DNA of 56,997 nucleotides from Candidatus Aminicenantota bacterium (GTDB lineage Bacteria; Acidobacteriota; Aminicenantia; Aminicenantales; Saccharicenantaceae): NCBI GenBank assembly GCA_026393975.1, contig JAPKZD010000020.1, positions 1 to 56,997 of the forward strand, read 5' to 3'. Shown piece by piece: positions 1 to 8,270 of this stretch (position 1 is its first letter; each line of letters starts with the position of its first letter). The notes under the pieces were generated by a model. It saw only the letters and a program-made list of their open reading frames with translations, ran no database searches and was not told where the DNA came from. The position numbers and the translations under genes were made by a program.

Positions 1-112
1 CGAGGTCCTGGACATCGACGGGGATACCGGGGGATACAATCTGCAGGCCGCGTTCTCGACCGCGGCCCTGGCCGCCCGAAGGATCGTGGAACGTACTTCG
101 GAATCAGCCTGA
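1..112 (+). CDS. NAD(P)/FAD-dependent oxidoreductase (BaiN/HI0933-like), C-terminal fragment
   Basis: The gene enters from the left edge. Only the last 36 codons are present, read from base 2 to a TGA at 110-112. The fragment starts EVLDIDGDTGGYNLQ and continues with an alanine-rich helix. The GEVLD-GDTGGYN-Q-A motif is the characteristic C-terminal FAD-contacting segment of the HI0933/YhiN/BaiN flavoprotein family. The substrate cannot be told from the tail. The gene converges on the M28 peptidase, leaving an 84-base gap in which I see no clear terminator. Confidence 0.8.
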   Translation, partial: EVLDIDGDTGGYNLQAAFSTAALAARRIVERTSESA

Positions 113-196
113 CTGACCGGCTGATTCACTTCAGCAAGATGCCCACTAGCACCATCCCGACAAAGCAAATGAACTGGATGAGATATCTTGTTCGGC

Positions 197-2014
197 TCAT
201 TTGTCCGCAGCCAGCCAGGCGATGACGTACATCAGCTTGGAGACCTTCTCCATCAGCTCCCCGCTGACCTTGTCAGCACTATCGCTCGTCTGGTGCAGGT
301 CCTCCGTGACGGCCGTGAACGGCCAGATCCAGGGGATCTTGGCTTCATGAAATGATGTATGGTCGGAGTCGCCGAAGCCGACATCGGTTCGCTTGGCCTC
401 GCGGACGTAGACGTCGAGTCCGACATATTTGTTCGCCGCCCGGATAATCTCGCCGAAGGCCGCCCCGACCGGGAAAGAGACGGGCACGAAATTGGCGGGC
501 TTGACTCTCTTGATGAAATCCGGACCGTAGGGAAAGCTCATCATGCGGCCGGCGAAGGCCATCGATTTTTCGTCATAGGGCCGGCTTATCATGTCGAAGT
601 TCAGGTAGGACACGATCTTGGCCTTCAGAAGCTGGGGCGGATGGGTCACGAAATACTTCGAACCCAGCAGGCCCTCCTCTTCTCCGCACCACAGGCAGAA
701 TACCAGCGTCCGCTTAGGTTTCTGCGGGTTGGCGGCGAATGCCCGGGCCAGGTTCAGGACGCCCACGGAGCCCGACCCGTTGTCGTCGGCCCCGTTGTAG
801 ATGTAGTCCTCCCACCGGCCCTCGTGGTCGAGATGGGCGCCGATGACCATGGCTTCGTTCTTGAGTGTGGGGTCCGAGCCCTCGATAACACCGACGACGT
901 TGATGCCGCGGATCGTCTGCGTCTTGAGAGTCGAGGTCATCGTGACGAAGGCGCCCGGGATCTCCAGGGACGCAGATTTCTTTGATGTCTCGATCTTCTT
1001 TTTGAGATCCTCGAGCGTCATCCCAGCGGCCTCGAGGATCCGGTCGGCCGCTCCGGGGGTGATGGTCACGACCGCCGAACGCGTCCATGGCGTCTCCTCG
1101 ATCTCGCCGGGGAGACTGACACGGTGGTAGGACTTGCGGACGATCGGGCCCTCGTCGTTGACGCTTTTCTGTGGCATCAGCGCGCGCCAGCGGTCGACAT
1201 CGCGCCCTCCGCCGCGGATGAGAAGAACGGCGGCCGCGCCGCGTTGCCGGAGGTCCCGGAGCCTGTCGACGCGCTTTTCGGCCGGGCTGCCCTCTCCAGC
1301 CGCCGGCGGCGTCATCGGTGACACGGAAGGCATCGGGTACCTGGCCTTGATGTCTTTCGATAGGAAACCGGGCACGCCCGAGATGAGCATGACGACCTTA
1401 CCCTTGACGTCGATCCCTTTGAATTCGTCGAAGCCGGCGCCCTTCTCGCCGATCCCATAGCCGACGAAAACGACCGGCCCGCTCAAGGTATCGCCGCTGG
1501 CCGCTAAACCCTGATAATCAACGACCGGACGGAATGTGTGCGTCCGGACAGACCCGCCCTGACGGACCTCGAGGCTCAGGGCGCTCGAGGTTTCGACGGT
1601 CTCCACGAGTGGGAATTCCTGAAGATAGGTGTTCTCGAGCGGTTTCGGCGGAGCCTGGGATAGGCCCAGCCTCTGCATCATGCCGAACGACCGGACCGGC
1701 ATATCGCCGATGGGCTTGAGCTTGGAGAGACCGAACAGGGACGCGGCGTACTCCGCGGCCGCCTGGAATCCGCGCGTGCCCGTTTCCCGGCCTTCCATGA
1801 GGTCGGAGCCGATGAACGTGAGCATGGCAAGCGAATCCTTGGCCGAGATCGTATCGAACCCGGTTTTGAAGGTCTCGGGCACCGGGACAGTTTTCTCAAC
1901 TAGGTCGAGGTTCTTAGCCCCGTCGTCGGGCTTGGCAGCCGGGGCCGGGACTTGGGCAGAACCACCGAGGACGGCGAGGGTAACGATCAGCACGAAGAGA
2001 GCGGATATTTTCAT
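197..2014 (-). CDS. Secreted M28-family zinc aminopeptidase with PA domain
   Basis: The 605-residue protein has a Sec signal peptide (residues 1-20, ending GGSA-Q). A protease-associated region spans roughly 160-300 and the M28 peptidase domain roughly 375-600. The two-zinc ligands can be read as H394 (in AHLDH), D410/D411 (in GADDNGSG), E445-E447 (in CGEEEG), D474 and H574 (in EDLHQTSD). Members of this family release N-terminal amino acids from peptides outside the cytoplasm; specificity is not visible here. It is transcribed alone and leftward from a promoter near 2089-2116. It fits the many exported peptidases in the window, which suggests protein scavenging. The start has an upstream GGAGATC ribosome site. 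Confidence 0.9.
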   Translation of the reverse strand: MKISALFVLIVTLAVLGGSAQVPAPAAKPDDGAKNLDLVEKTVPVPETFKTGFDTISAKDSLAMLTFIGSDLMEGRETGTRGFQAAAEYAASLFGLSKLKPIGDMPVRSFGMMQRLGLSQAPPKPLENTYLQEFPLVETVETSSALSLEVRQGGSVRTHTFRPVVDYQGLAASGDTLSGPVVFVGYGIGEKGAGFDEFKGIDVKGKVVMLISGVPGFLSKDIKARYPMPSVSPMTPPAAGEGSPAEKRVDRLRDLRQRGAAAVLLIRGGGRDVDRWRALMPQKSVNDEGPIVRKSYHRVSLPGEIEETPWTRSAVVTITPGAADRILEAAGMTLEDLKKKIETSKKSASLEIPGAFVTMTSTLKTQTIRGINVVGVIEGSDPTLKNEAMVIGAHLDHEGRWEDYIYNGADDNGSGSVGVLNLARAFAANPQKPKRTLVFCLWCGEEEGLLGSKYFVTHPPQLLKAKIVSYLNFDMISRPYDEKSMAFAGRMMSFPYGPDFIKRVKPANFVPVSFPVGAAFGEIIRAANKYVGLDVYVREAKRTDVGFGDSDHTSFHEAKIPWIWPFTAVTEDLHQTSDSADKVSGELMEKVSKLMYVIAWLAADK

Positions 2015-2088
2015 ATGGGCGATCTCCTAAGAACAAGACGGGCTAAGTGCTTGAACGGCTCCATCAATAAATATGGATACGAAGGCTA

Positions 2089-2116
2089 TCTTTATTGGTT
2101 CCGGGGATATTGTCAA
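2089..2116 (-). promoter_or_regulatory. Candidate promoter of the M28 peptidase
   Basis: On the minus strand TTGACA (2116-2111) is followed by a 16-bp spacer and TAAAGA (2094-2089). The predicted leader to the ATG at 2014 is about 70 nt. The -35 box is perfect and the -10 box is weaker. Confidence 0.4.
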
Positions 2117-2177
2117 TCGAGAAGAAAGGGAGAGTGCCCGGGTGGCATGGGCGGCGGCTACGACTATTGACCAGGGC

Positions 2178-3110
2178 TCAGGGGCTCTTCCAGGGCGCGA
2201 GAATCAGGCTGACGGCTGGGTCCGAAGTCTTCCCGAGATCCGCGAGGCCCCAGGACCTCAGGATCGTCTTGAGCAGGGAATAATGCGAGTACGGGGTTGG
2301 GTCCTCAAAGCCCGCTTGGACCAGGGGCGAGGCGAGGATGGTCGCGATCCGGCCGCCGCCGTCCTGCCGTGGCCGCCCGCAGCACCCCTCGGAGGTCCGT
2401 CCCTCGTCGAACGTCAGGACCAACAGGCTGGCCGGGTCGAAGGCCGGCGACCCGAGGATCGAGTCCACGAGCTTGGCCAGCCACCTGTCTGTCACATCGA
2501 GACCGCAGTCGTGGGCGGAATTGCACATGTCGGGCATGACGAAACTGTAGTCGGGAAGCGCCTTCTTTTCCAGGTCGGAGGCCAGCTCGGCTATGGGGAC
2601 GACACCGCGGCTGAGGCGCCCCGGGTCCTTGCGGATGGATTCAAAATAGACGAACGGATTGTGTTTCATGGCATATCGGCCGGACGAGCTCCCCAGGAAA
2701 CCCGCCGTAGGAAGTCCCTCGAGGTAGGCTTTCCAGGAGCGGCCGTCGGCCTCCAGAAGGTCGGGGAGGCTCTTGGCGTTGACGAAGCAGTCCGTACAAT
2801 CGCTTTGAATGCCAAAAAAATCGCCGCCGATGAGGGCCAGGTAATTCGGCAGGCTGGGATGAGTGACGCCGTAATAACGAGTGAGGAGCGCGTATTGACG
2901 GGCCCACCGGTTGAAATTCGGCATCCGCGCGTTCCCGATGACGTCCCCGAATTCCTTGTTCTCGATCATGACGATGATAACGTGCGAGAACTTGGGCACG
3001 GATCCGGCTTGAGCCGCCGTCCCGTCCCGCGGCTCGGCCGCTAATGCGGCTGCGATAATCCAGCACCCGAGGACCGCAAGGATGATCCGCCTGAGTTCCG
3101 ACGTTTTCAT
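2178..3110 (-). CDS. Secreted phosphoesterase (PF04185-like, acid phosphatase/phospholipase C superfamily)
   Basis: The 310-residue protein begins with an N-terminal signal segment (about 1-25, AALAAEP cleavage region). It then shows the family motif VIIVMIENKEFGD near residue 43, the substrate-site region GVTHPSLPNYLALIGGD, and LLVLTFDEG near the middle of the C-terminal half. These are hallmarks of the alkaline-phosphatase-like phosphoesterase family that includes AcpA and bacterial phospholipase C. Two cysteines (CTDC) lie close together and could form a disulfide. Activity on phosphomonoesters or phospholipids is likely, but the substrate is unknown. It has a strong ribosome site (GGGGAGGTGA) and its own promoter. 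Confidence 0.85.
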   Translation of the reverse strand: MKTSELRRIILAVLGCWIIAAALAAEPRDGTAAQAGSVPKFSHVIIVMIENKEFGDVIGNARMPNFNRWARQYALLTRYYGVTHPSLPNYLALIGGDFFGIQSDCTDCFVNAKSLPDLLEADGRSWKAYLEGLPTAGFLGSSSGRYAMKHNPFVYFESIRKDPGRLSRGVVPIAELASDLEKKALPDYSFVMPDMCNSAHDCGLDVTDRWLAKLVDSILGSPAFDPASLLVLTFDEGRTSEGCCGRPRQDGGGRIATILASPLVQAGFEDPTPYSHYSLLKTILRSWGLADLGKTSDPAVSLILAPWKSP

Positions 3111-3158
3111 GATTGCTCACCTCCCCTTAATCGTTGAAACCACCCTTCCCTTCTAAAA

Positions 3159-3188
3159 TCTATAAACCGAACCTAGGGATTCTGTCAA
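3159..3188 (-). promoter_or_regulatory. Promoter of the secreted phosphoesterase
   Basis: The minus strand reads TTGACA (3188-3183), an 18-bp spacer and TATAGA (3164-3159). The predicted leader is about 45 nt and contains the strong ribosome site. The match to the sigma-70 consensus is close. Confidence 0.6.
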
Positions 3189-3290
3189 GCCGAAACGGTC
3201 GCAGACACGACAGAAATCCTGACAGTCGTTTTTTGATCTATATTTCACTTTGAGCCTAGCGTAATATAGGTATTATTAGAATCCTAGCCT

Positions 3291-3318
3291 AGACACGTCC
3301 AACCGGTTGGACGTGTCT
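3291..3318. repeat. Perfect 28-bp palindrome
   Basis: The two 14-base halves are exact reverse complements; the left half begins AGACACGTCC and the centre is CCGG. No T-run follows on either side, so a rho-independent terminator is unlikely. Its place between divergent genes at the edge of the foreign segment suits a dimeric regulator's operator or a remnant of a mobile element. Confidence 0.8.
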
Positions 3319-3418
3319 TGCCTATCCATGACGGGATCATTAATCCCATAGAAAAAATTGATTTCGCTGTTTTGAGTGTGATATATTTCTTTTCGGGTAT
3401 CAGTGAGCTGAAATTGCT

Positions 3419-3436
3419 GAATATTTAGAAATATTC
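3419..3436. repeat. Small AT inverted repeat upstream of the synthetase
   Basis: GAATATTT and AAATATTC are separated by two bases about 90 bp before the synthetase start. It could be a regulator site or a chance feature of AT-rich DNA. Confidence 0.4.
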
Positions 3437-3526
3437 TTGGCAAGCACAAAAACCATATTCCTATCCCTAAAAATCAAATACTCTTATTTTTACACGTGAG
3501 GGGCTTTTCTTTTATTGGTGAATTGA

Positions 3527-6500
3527 ATGGCAAGAACAAATTTCGTTCAACCTAGGAGTTTTACATGTTTTCTGATTGGAGGCAGTTCTTTATTGACGAG
3601 ATGCGCAGAAATACTGCTGAGTCATAAATGTCATATTAATGGCATTATCACTGAGGATTTTGGAAATCAACAATGGGCCGCAGAACATGACATTCCATAT
3701 TACGATCCGCGCGCGGATTTATTCGCATTAATGAGCAACTATCCTTTCGATTACTTATTCAGTATCGTAAACAGCTACGTTCTTCCTGAGAACATCTTGA
3801 AGTTACCAAAAAAGCACACCATTAATTATCATGATTCTTTATTGCCTAATTATGCCGGAGTTTATGCTACGTCCTGGGCGATTATGAATCAGGAAAAGAT
3901 GCATGGTATCACCTGGCATCTGGCTACCCAGAAAGTTGATGCGGGAGATATCGTCAAACAAGATAAAGTAGAAATATCCCCCACGGATACAGCCTTTGTC
4001 CTCAATGCAAAATGCTATGAAAAGGCCGCTTCGATTTTTAACAATCTGGTAGAAGATTTAATCTATGATCGAATTGAGTATGTTCCACAGGAGCACACAA
4101 AACGCACATATTATTCGCTATTTAAACGTCCAAAAGCAGCCTGTTTCTTTTCCTTCAATCAGGAAGCCGCCGAGATTGAAGCCTTTGTTCGTGCCTTAAC
4201 GTTTGGAAAGTTCTATCCAAACAGATTGGGCTGCCCAAAGATAGCTATAGATAACCACTGCGTTATTATTAAGAAAATATCATGCCTGGCTTCAATGTCT
4301 CGCAAAAAGGCGGGCACTATTATTGATATCGACAATGACTCAATATCCGTTTCCACTTTAACTCATGATGTGGCCATCGAGCAAGTGAATAGTATCGATG
4401 GTTTGTCACTATCCATCAAGGATTTTGCAAAGAAACATCATCTCAAAAAGGGTTATCGTTTCAAGGATATGGATCCTGAACTCTATGAGCGCGTGACAGA
4501 GCTAAATACACAAATTTGCAGGTATGAAACATACTGGGTAAATAAACTTAAAGAATGTCAGCAGGTCAGCGTTCCCTATATGAATTCAGAGCGTTTGAAT
4601 CTTCGCTCAGAATCGGTCATCTCTCGATTTCAGGTTCCTGAAGAATTTTCCTCTTATCTGCATAGAATTGACGAGGGCATGGATATAAGTTGCAGTCTCA
4701 TAGCAGCTTTTGTTGCCTACCTAGGACGGTTATGCTCGACAGGCCGATTTGATATAGGATTTAAACAGGCAGACAGCAGGAATTTGCCGAATGGTATTTT
4801 TGCCCCTTTTGTGCCCCTGCGGGTTGAGCTGGATTTCACCCGGACGTTCACTGATTTCAGAGAAGTCATTCAAAAAGAAATGAATGAGATCAGTAAGAAT
4901 AAAACATTTCTCCGTGATGTGGTGTTTCGATATCCTGAACTCAACCCTGAATCAGATGCCCAAATCATTTCATCCCCTTCTGTGTCAATTGTCCTAGTTA
5001 AAAAGCCGGAAGATTTTCAAAACGATGTGAGTTCTGGGCTGTCAATGGTTATTTCTCAAAACACAGGTGATTGCTTCTGGGCATATCGAGCAGAGCTATT
5101 GAATAGTGTCGATGCCAGAAGAATGACGGAGCAATTCGCTTGCTTTCTGCATGGCATTACTGCTGATCCAGAGCAGCCGATACAATTTCTTCCTCTGATG
5201 GGCAGCGATGAATTAAAAAAAATACTTGTCGATTGGAATTCTGACAGTGTTGACTTTCCCCAAAATGCGTGTATTCACCAGCTCTTTGAAGAATGGGCAG
5301 AAAAAAGGCCGGAGGAAATAGCCGTAGTTCTTGAAGACCAACAGTTATCGTACCAGCTGCTTAACACCAGGGCAAATCAGCTCGCTCATTATTTAATCAA
5401 AGAGGGGGTAGGACCGGACGTCCTTGTCGGTTTGTGCCTCGAACGCTCCATCATGATGATTGTGGGCATGTTAGGCGTTCTTAAGGCTGGAGGAGCTTAT
5501 GTTCCCTTGGATTCCAGATATCCAAAAGAACGTCTCATTTATATGCTCCAAGATGCACGTGTGCATGTTCTAATAACCCAGGAGAAATTAGCGGGCCTCT
5601 TTGTGGATCTGCAAATACCGGTGGCCTGCCTTGATACAAATGCGGATAAGCTCCCCTCAGAGAGAAAAGAGAATCCGGTCCGTGAAATGTCCAGTGAAAA
5701 TCTGGCTTATGTGATTTACACGTCTGGATCGACAGGTCAATCCAAAGGCGTGATGATCACGCACCGCAACGTAGTGGGCTTTATTTTCAGCTACAAACAG
5801 GTGACATTGGATGGGGAAAAACGCATCGGGACCTCTGTTGCGCCTTTTAATTTCGATACTTCTGTAGAAGAGATCTATTCGACTCTTTGCTTTGGCGGCA
5901 CGCTTCATATCGTTCACCCGGAAAAAAGCGTGGATGTCGAATATTTTGCACGATATTTGGTTGATAATCGAATCACCACGACCTATATCTTACCGGATTT
6001 TCTTAGCGGCGTTGCCAGGAATTTAGAAAAGGCCCGTGACGAGATGAATCTCAAATGTGTCATAACAGGTTTGGCACCCAAGAGAGAAAATGCGCTGCAG
6101 AGTTTCCGCAATTTATCCGAGAAAATCAGAATATTGAATGCTTACGGTCCAACTGAGGTCACATATGGCGCGACCGCCTTTGATTTTAAATCATCCACAG
6201 ACCCGGACCGGTTCGCCCCCATTGGCGTTCCTTTTCCCAATTATGAAGTTTTTATCGTGGACGCCCGTTTAGAGCCGGTTCCTGTCGGTATTGCGGGTGA
6301 GCTTCTCATAGGAGGCGTGGGGCTGGCGAGAGGTTATCTTAACCAGCCGGAACTCACTGCCCAGAAGTTTATACCTCATCCATTTAAAGATGAACCAGGA
6401 AGTCTTCTTTACAAAACAGGTGACCTTTGCCGTTTTCTGCCGGATGGGAACATTGAGTTTCTTGGCCGCCTCGACCATCAGGTGAAGGTTCGCGGCTATC

Positions 6501-7894
6501 GGATTGAACTTGGAGAAATCGAAGCATTTCTTTTGAAACATCCTGGCGTAAAGAAGGCTTTTGCTTTAGCCAGAGAGGACAAACCCGGGAACAAGCGTTT
6601 GGTCGCATATATCGTCACAAACCAGAAGCCGAACCCGACGATTAGTGAGCTGCGCAATTTCTTAAAGAACAAATTGCCTGACTATATGGTGCCTTCTGCC
6701 TTTGTCATATTGGATAGCCTGCCGTTGATGTCCAACGGCAAAGTGGATATTCATGCGCTACCGGCACCCGATAAATTGCGCCCTGTTTTGGAAAGTCCCT
6801 ATTTGGCCCCTCGAACGGCTATTGAAAAAAGACTTGCAGATATCATGGCGGAAGCTCTTGATATGGAGGAAGTTGGCGTCCAGGATGATTTTTTTGAACT
6901 TGGAGGCGATTCCTTAATGGCGGTAGGATTAGTCGCAGAAATTGAAAAAGCCTTCTCAATAAAACTGCCGCTATCGATCCTCTTTCAAGCATCGACTATT
7001 GAGCAGCTCGTAAATGCTATTCAACTGGGAGAGTCCGATAGATCTTGGGCCTCGCTGGTAGAGATACAGCGTGGTGGTTCAAAAACGCCTGTCTTTTTTA
7101 TACATAGTAGTACAGGCGATGTCTTGTTTTATCGAGATTTAGCTCGTCATTTAGGAACGGAACGGCCGGTTTTCGGATTGCAATCCCAGGGTTTAGACGG
7201 GAAGCAGCCAGTTTCGGAGCGAATTGAAGAGATGGCCGCTCATTATATCGAAGAGATACGGGCCGTTCAACCCAAAGGTCCTTATTTTCTAGGAGGGTAT
7301 TGTATGGGTGGGTTAATCGCTTATGAAATGGCTCAACAGCTCCATAAAGATGGACAAGAAGTTGGCTTCCTGGCGATGATTGACACGTACAACTATAACG
7401 AGATTCCTCGACAGCGTTATTTTGGTGAAGGCCTTGTTTTAAAAATGCAAAAACTAGAGTTTCATTTGGTCAATATTTTGCGGCTTAGTCCTAGAAATCA
7501 GCTTGATTACTTAATGAAAAAGTTAAGAGTAGCGGTAGGAAGAGAGTTTGCCAGGTTTTCTTTGAACTTATCCAATTTATTGAAAATGATTCAGCCTGGC
7601 AGCGAGAATATGAAACCCAACGTCTTCCTTGAAGATAGAAACGAAAAAGCCAGTTTTGCTTATAAGCCTCAAGATTATCCTGGGGAAGTGACGCTGTTCC
7701 GGCCTCATAAAAATTACAGTTTTGTTCGCGATCCGCAAATGCGATGGGGGGATTTGGCCAAAGGCGGATTGGAAATTGTAGAACTTCCGGTCAATCCAGG
7801 TGGCATATTTGTTGAACCTTATGTGCGGATTTTGTCATCTAAACTGAGGGAACGTTTGGAGAAGTTAGACTACGACATGAAAGGAAAAGCTTGA
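3527..7894 (+). CDS. Nonribosomal peptide synthetase, formyltransferase-half C-A-T-TE
   Basis: The 1455-residue enzyme has these domains in order: a formyltransferase-like N-terminus (about 10-300) with the N100-x-H102 / HDSLLP motif and D138 in DAGDI; the C-terminal half of a condensation domain (about 335-560) with no HHxxxDG motif; an adenylation domain (about 575-1070) with YTSGSTG at 731, YGPTE and TGD; a carrier domain with GGDSL and the phosphopantetheine serine S1129; and a thioesterase (about 1175-1450) whose nucleophile motif is GYCMGG, Cys1259. A formylated aminoacyl or short acyl-amino acid product is plausible. Base composition (42% G+C in one sampled line) and codon use differ sharply from the neighbours, so I infer horizontal transfer. 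No phosphopantetheinyl transferase or partner module is in the window. Confidence 0.92.
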   Translation: MARTNFVQPRSFTCFLIGGSSLLTRCAEILLSHKCHINGIITEDFGNQQWAAEHDIPYYDPRADLFALMSNYPFDYLFSIVNSYVLPENILKLPKKHTINYHDSLLPNYAGVYATSWAIMNQEKMHGITWHLATQKVDAGDIVKQDKVEISPTDTAFVLNAKCYEKAASIFNNLVEDLIYDRIEYVPQEHTKRTYYSLFKRPKAACFFSFNQEAAEIEAFVRALTFGKFYPNRLGCPKIAIDNHCVIIKKISCLASMSRKKAGTIIDIDNDSISVSTLTHDVAIEQVNSIDGLSLSIKDFAKKHHLKKGYRFKDMDPELYERVTELNTQICRYETYWVNKLKECQQVSVPYMNSERLNLRSESVISRFQVPEEFSSYLHRIDEGMDISCSLIAAFVAYLGRLCSTGRFDIGFKQADSRNLPNGIFAPFVPLRVELDFTRTFTDFREVIQKEMNEISKNKTFLRDVVFRYPELNPESDAQIISSPSVSIVLVKKPEDFQNDVSSGLSMVISQNTGDCFWAYRAELLNSVDARRMTEQFACFLHGITADPEQPIQFLPLMGSDELKKILVDWNSDSVDFPQNACIHQLFEEWAEKRPEEIAVVLEDQQLSYQLLNTRANQLAHYLIKEGVGPDVLVGLCLERSIMMIVGMLGVLKAGGAYVPLDSRYPKERLIYMLQDARVHVLITQEKLAGLFVDLQIPVACLDTNADKLPSERKENPVREMSSENLAYVIYTSGSTGQSKGVMITHRNVVGFIFSYKQVTLDGEKRIGTSVAPFNFDTSVEEIYSTLCFGGTLHIVHPEKSVDVEYFARYLVDNRITTTYILPDFLSGVARNLEKARDEMNLKCVITGLAPKRENALQSFRNLSEKIRILNAYGPTEVTYGATAFDFKSSTDPDRFAPIGVPFPNYEVFIVDARLEPVPVGIAGELLIGGVGLARGYLNQPELTAQKFIPHPFKDEPGSLLYKTGDLCRFLPDGNIEFLGRLDHQVKVRGYRIELGEIEAFLLKHPGVKKAFALAREDKPGNKRLVAYIVTNQKPNPTISELRNFLKNKLPDYMVPSAFVILDSLPLMSNGKVDIHALPAPDKLRPVLESPYLAPRTAIEKRLADIMAEALDMEEVGVQDDFFELGGDSLMAVGLVAEIEKAFSIKLPLSILFQASTIEQLVNAIQLGESDRSWASLVEIQRGGSKTPVFFIHSSTGDVLFYRDLARHLGTERPVFGLQSQGLDGKQPVSERIEEMAAHYIEEIRAVQPKGPYFLGGYCMGGLIAYEMAQQLHKDGQEVGFLAMIDTYNYNEIPRQRYFGEGLVLKMQKLEFHLVNILRLSPRNQLDYLMKKLRVAVGREFARFSLNLSNLLKMIQPGSENMKPNVFLEDRNEKASFAYKPQDYPGEVTLFRPHKNYSFVRDPQMRWGDLAKGGLEIVELPVNPGGIFVEPYVRILSSKLRERLEKLDYDMKGKA

Positions 7895-8060
7895 TTGGAT
7901 AGCTCAAAATGAGCACAATTTCTGGTACGAAATTTGAGAATTCTGATGCCCCACTATTTTTCTTCGTCCTCCGCGAAGAGTGCCTCCACGGGAATTCCGG
8001 GGTGCCCGATACAGTCCCTAAGTCATTGATATTCTCGGCTATATAGGGATAAAAAGGAAG
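7895..8060. other. Gap between the synthetase and tRNA-Arg
   Basis: These 166 bases hold no gene that I can support. A weak hairpin (GCTCA-AAA-TGAGC, about 7902-7914) follows the synthetase stop and lacks a proper T-run. Composition shifts back toward GC-rich here. I found no integrase remnant and no copy of the tRNA 3' end at the far side of the foreign segment. Confidence 0.5.
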
Positions 8061-8134
8061 CGCGCCCGGGGTGACTCGAACACCCGACCTGCTGATTCGT
8101 AGTCAGACGCTCTATCCAACTGAGCTACGGGCGC
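8061..8134 (-). tRNA. tRNA-Arg (anticodon ACG)
   Basis: The minus strand folds into a full cloverleaf. The acceptor stem GCGCCCG pairs with CGGGCGC, the D-arm is GCTC/GAGC, and the anticodon loop is CTACGAA giving ACG. The T-arm is GGGTG-TTCGAGT-CACCC with a 5-base variable loop. CCA is not encoded, and the discriminator base is G. The first anticodon-stem pair (27-43) is a T-C mismatch. The 3' end faces the foreign synthetase segment, the usual orientation for elements that integrate at tRNA 3' ends. Confidence 0.95.
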
Positions 8135-8192
8135 GCACGGCGGAAAAACGGCCATAATATAGCGTAAAGCCGGAGTTTTGGCAACCCAAATC

Positions 8193-8232
8193 GGGGACAC
8201 GTACCAATTCCGGAGAATTGGAACATGTCCCC
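8193..8232. repeat. REP-like hairpin with GGGGAC ends
   Basis: Two 18-base arms (8193-8210 and 8215-8232) pair with two mismatches around a CGGA loop; the arms start GGGGACA and end TGTCCCC. It lies between the 3' end of the alcohol dehydrogenase and the 5' side of tRNA-Arg. Similar GGGGAC-bounded hairpins are known as repetitive extragenic palindromes moved by REP-associated transposases, but no such gene is nearby. It could also act as a terminator for the dehydrogenase. Confidence 0.65.
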
Positions 8233-8270
8233 TAGAACCGTCCGGGCATCGTCCCCGAATATCGGCCAAG

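Larger units (their letters stand above)
3111..3526. other. AT-rich divergent intergenic region
   Basis: This 416-bp gap separates the leftward phosphoesterase from the rightward synthetase. Base composition drops abruptly from GC-rich to AT-rich at about 3145-3190. The gap holds the phosphoesterase promoter, a T6 run at 3230-3235, a perfect 28-bp palindrome (3291-3318) and a smaller inverted repeat (3419-3436). I see no gene in it. A GGTGA ribosome site lies just before the synthetase ATG. Confidence 0.7.

Noticed and set aside
3225-3236. Terminator at the T6 run before the synthetase
   Set aside because: Only a four-base stem can be formed before the T-run, too weak to support.
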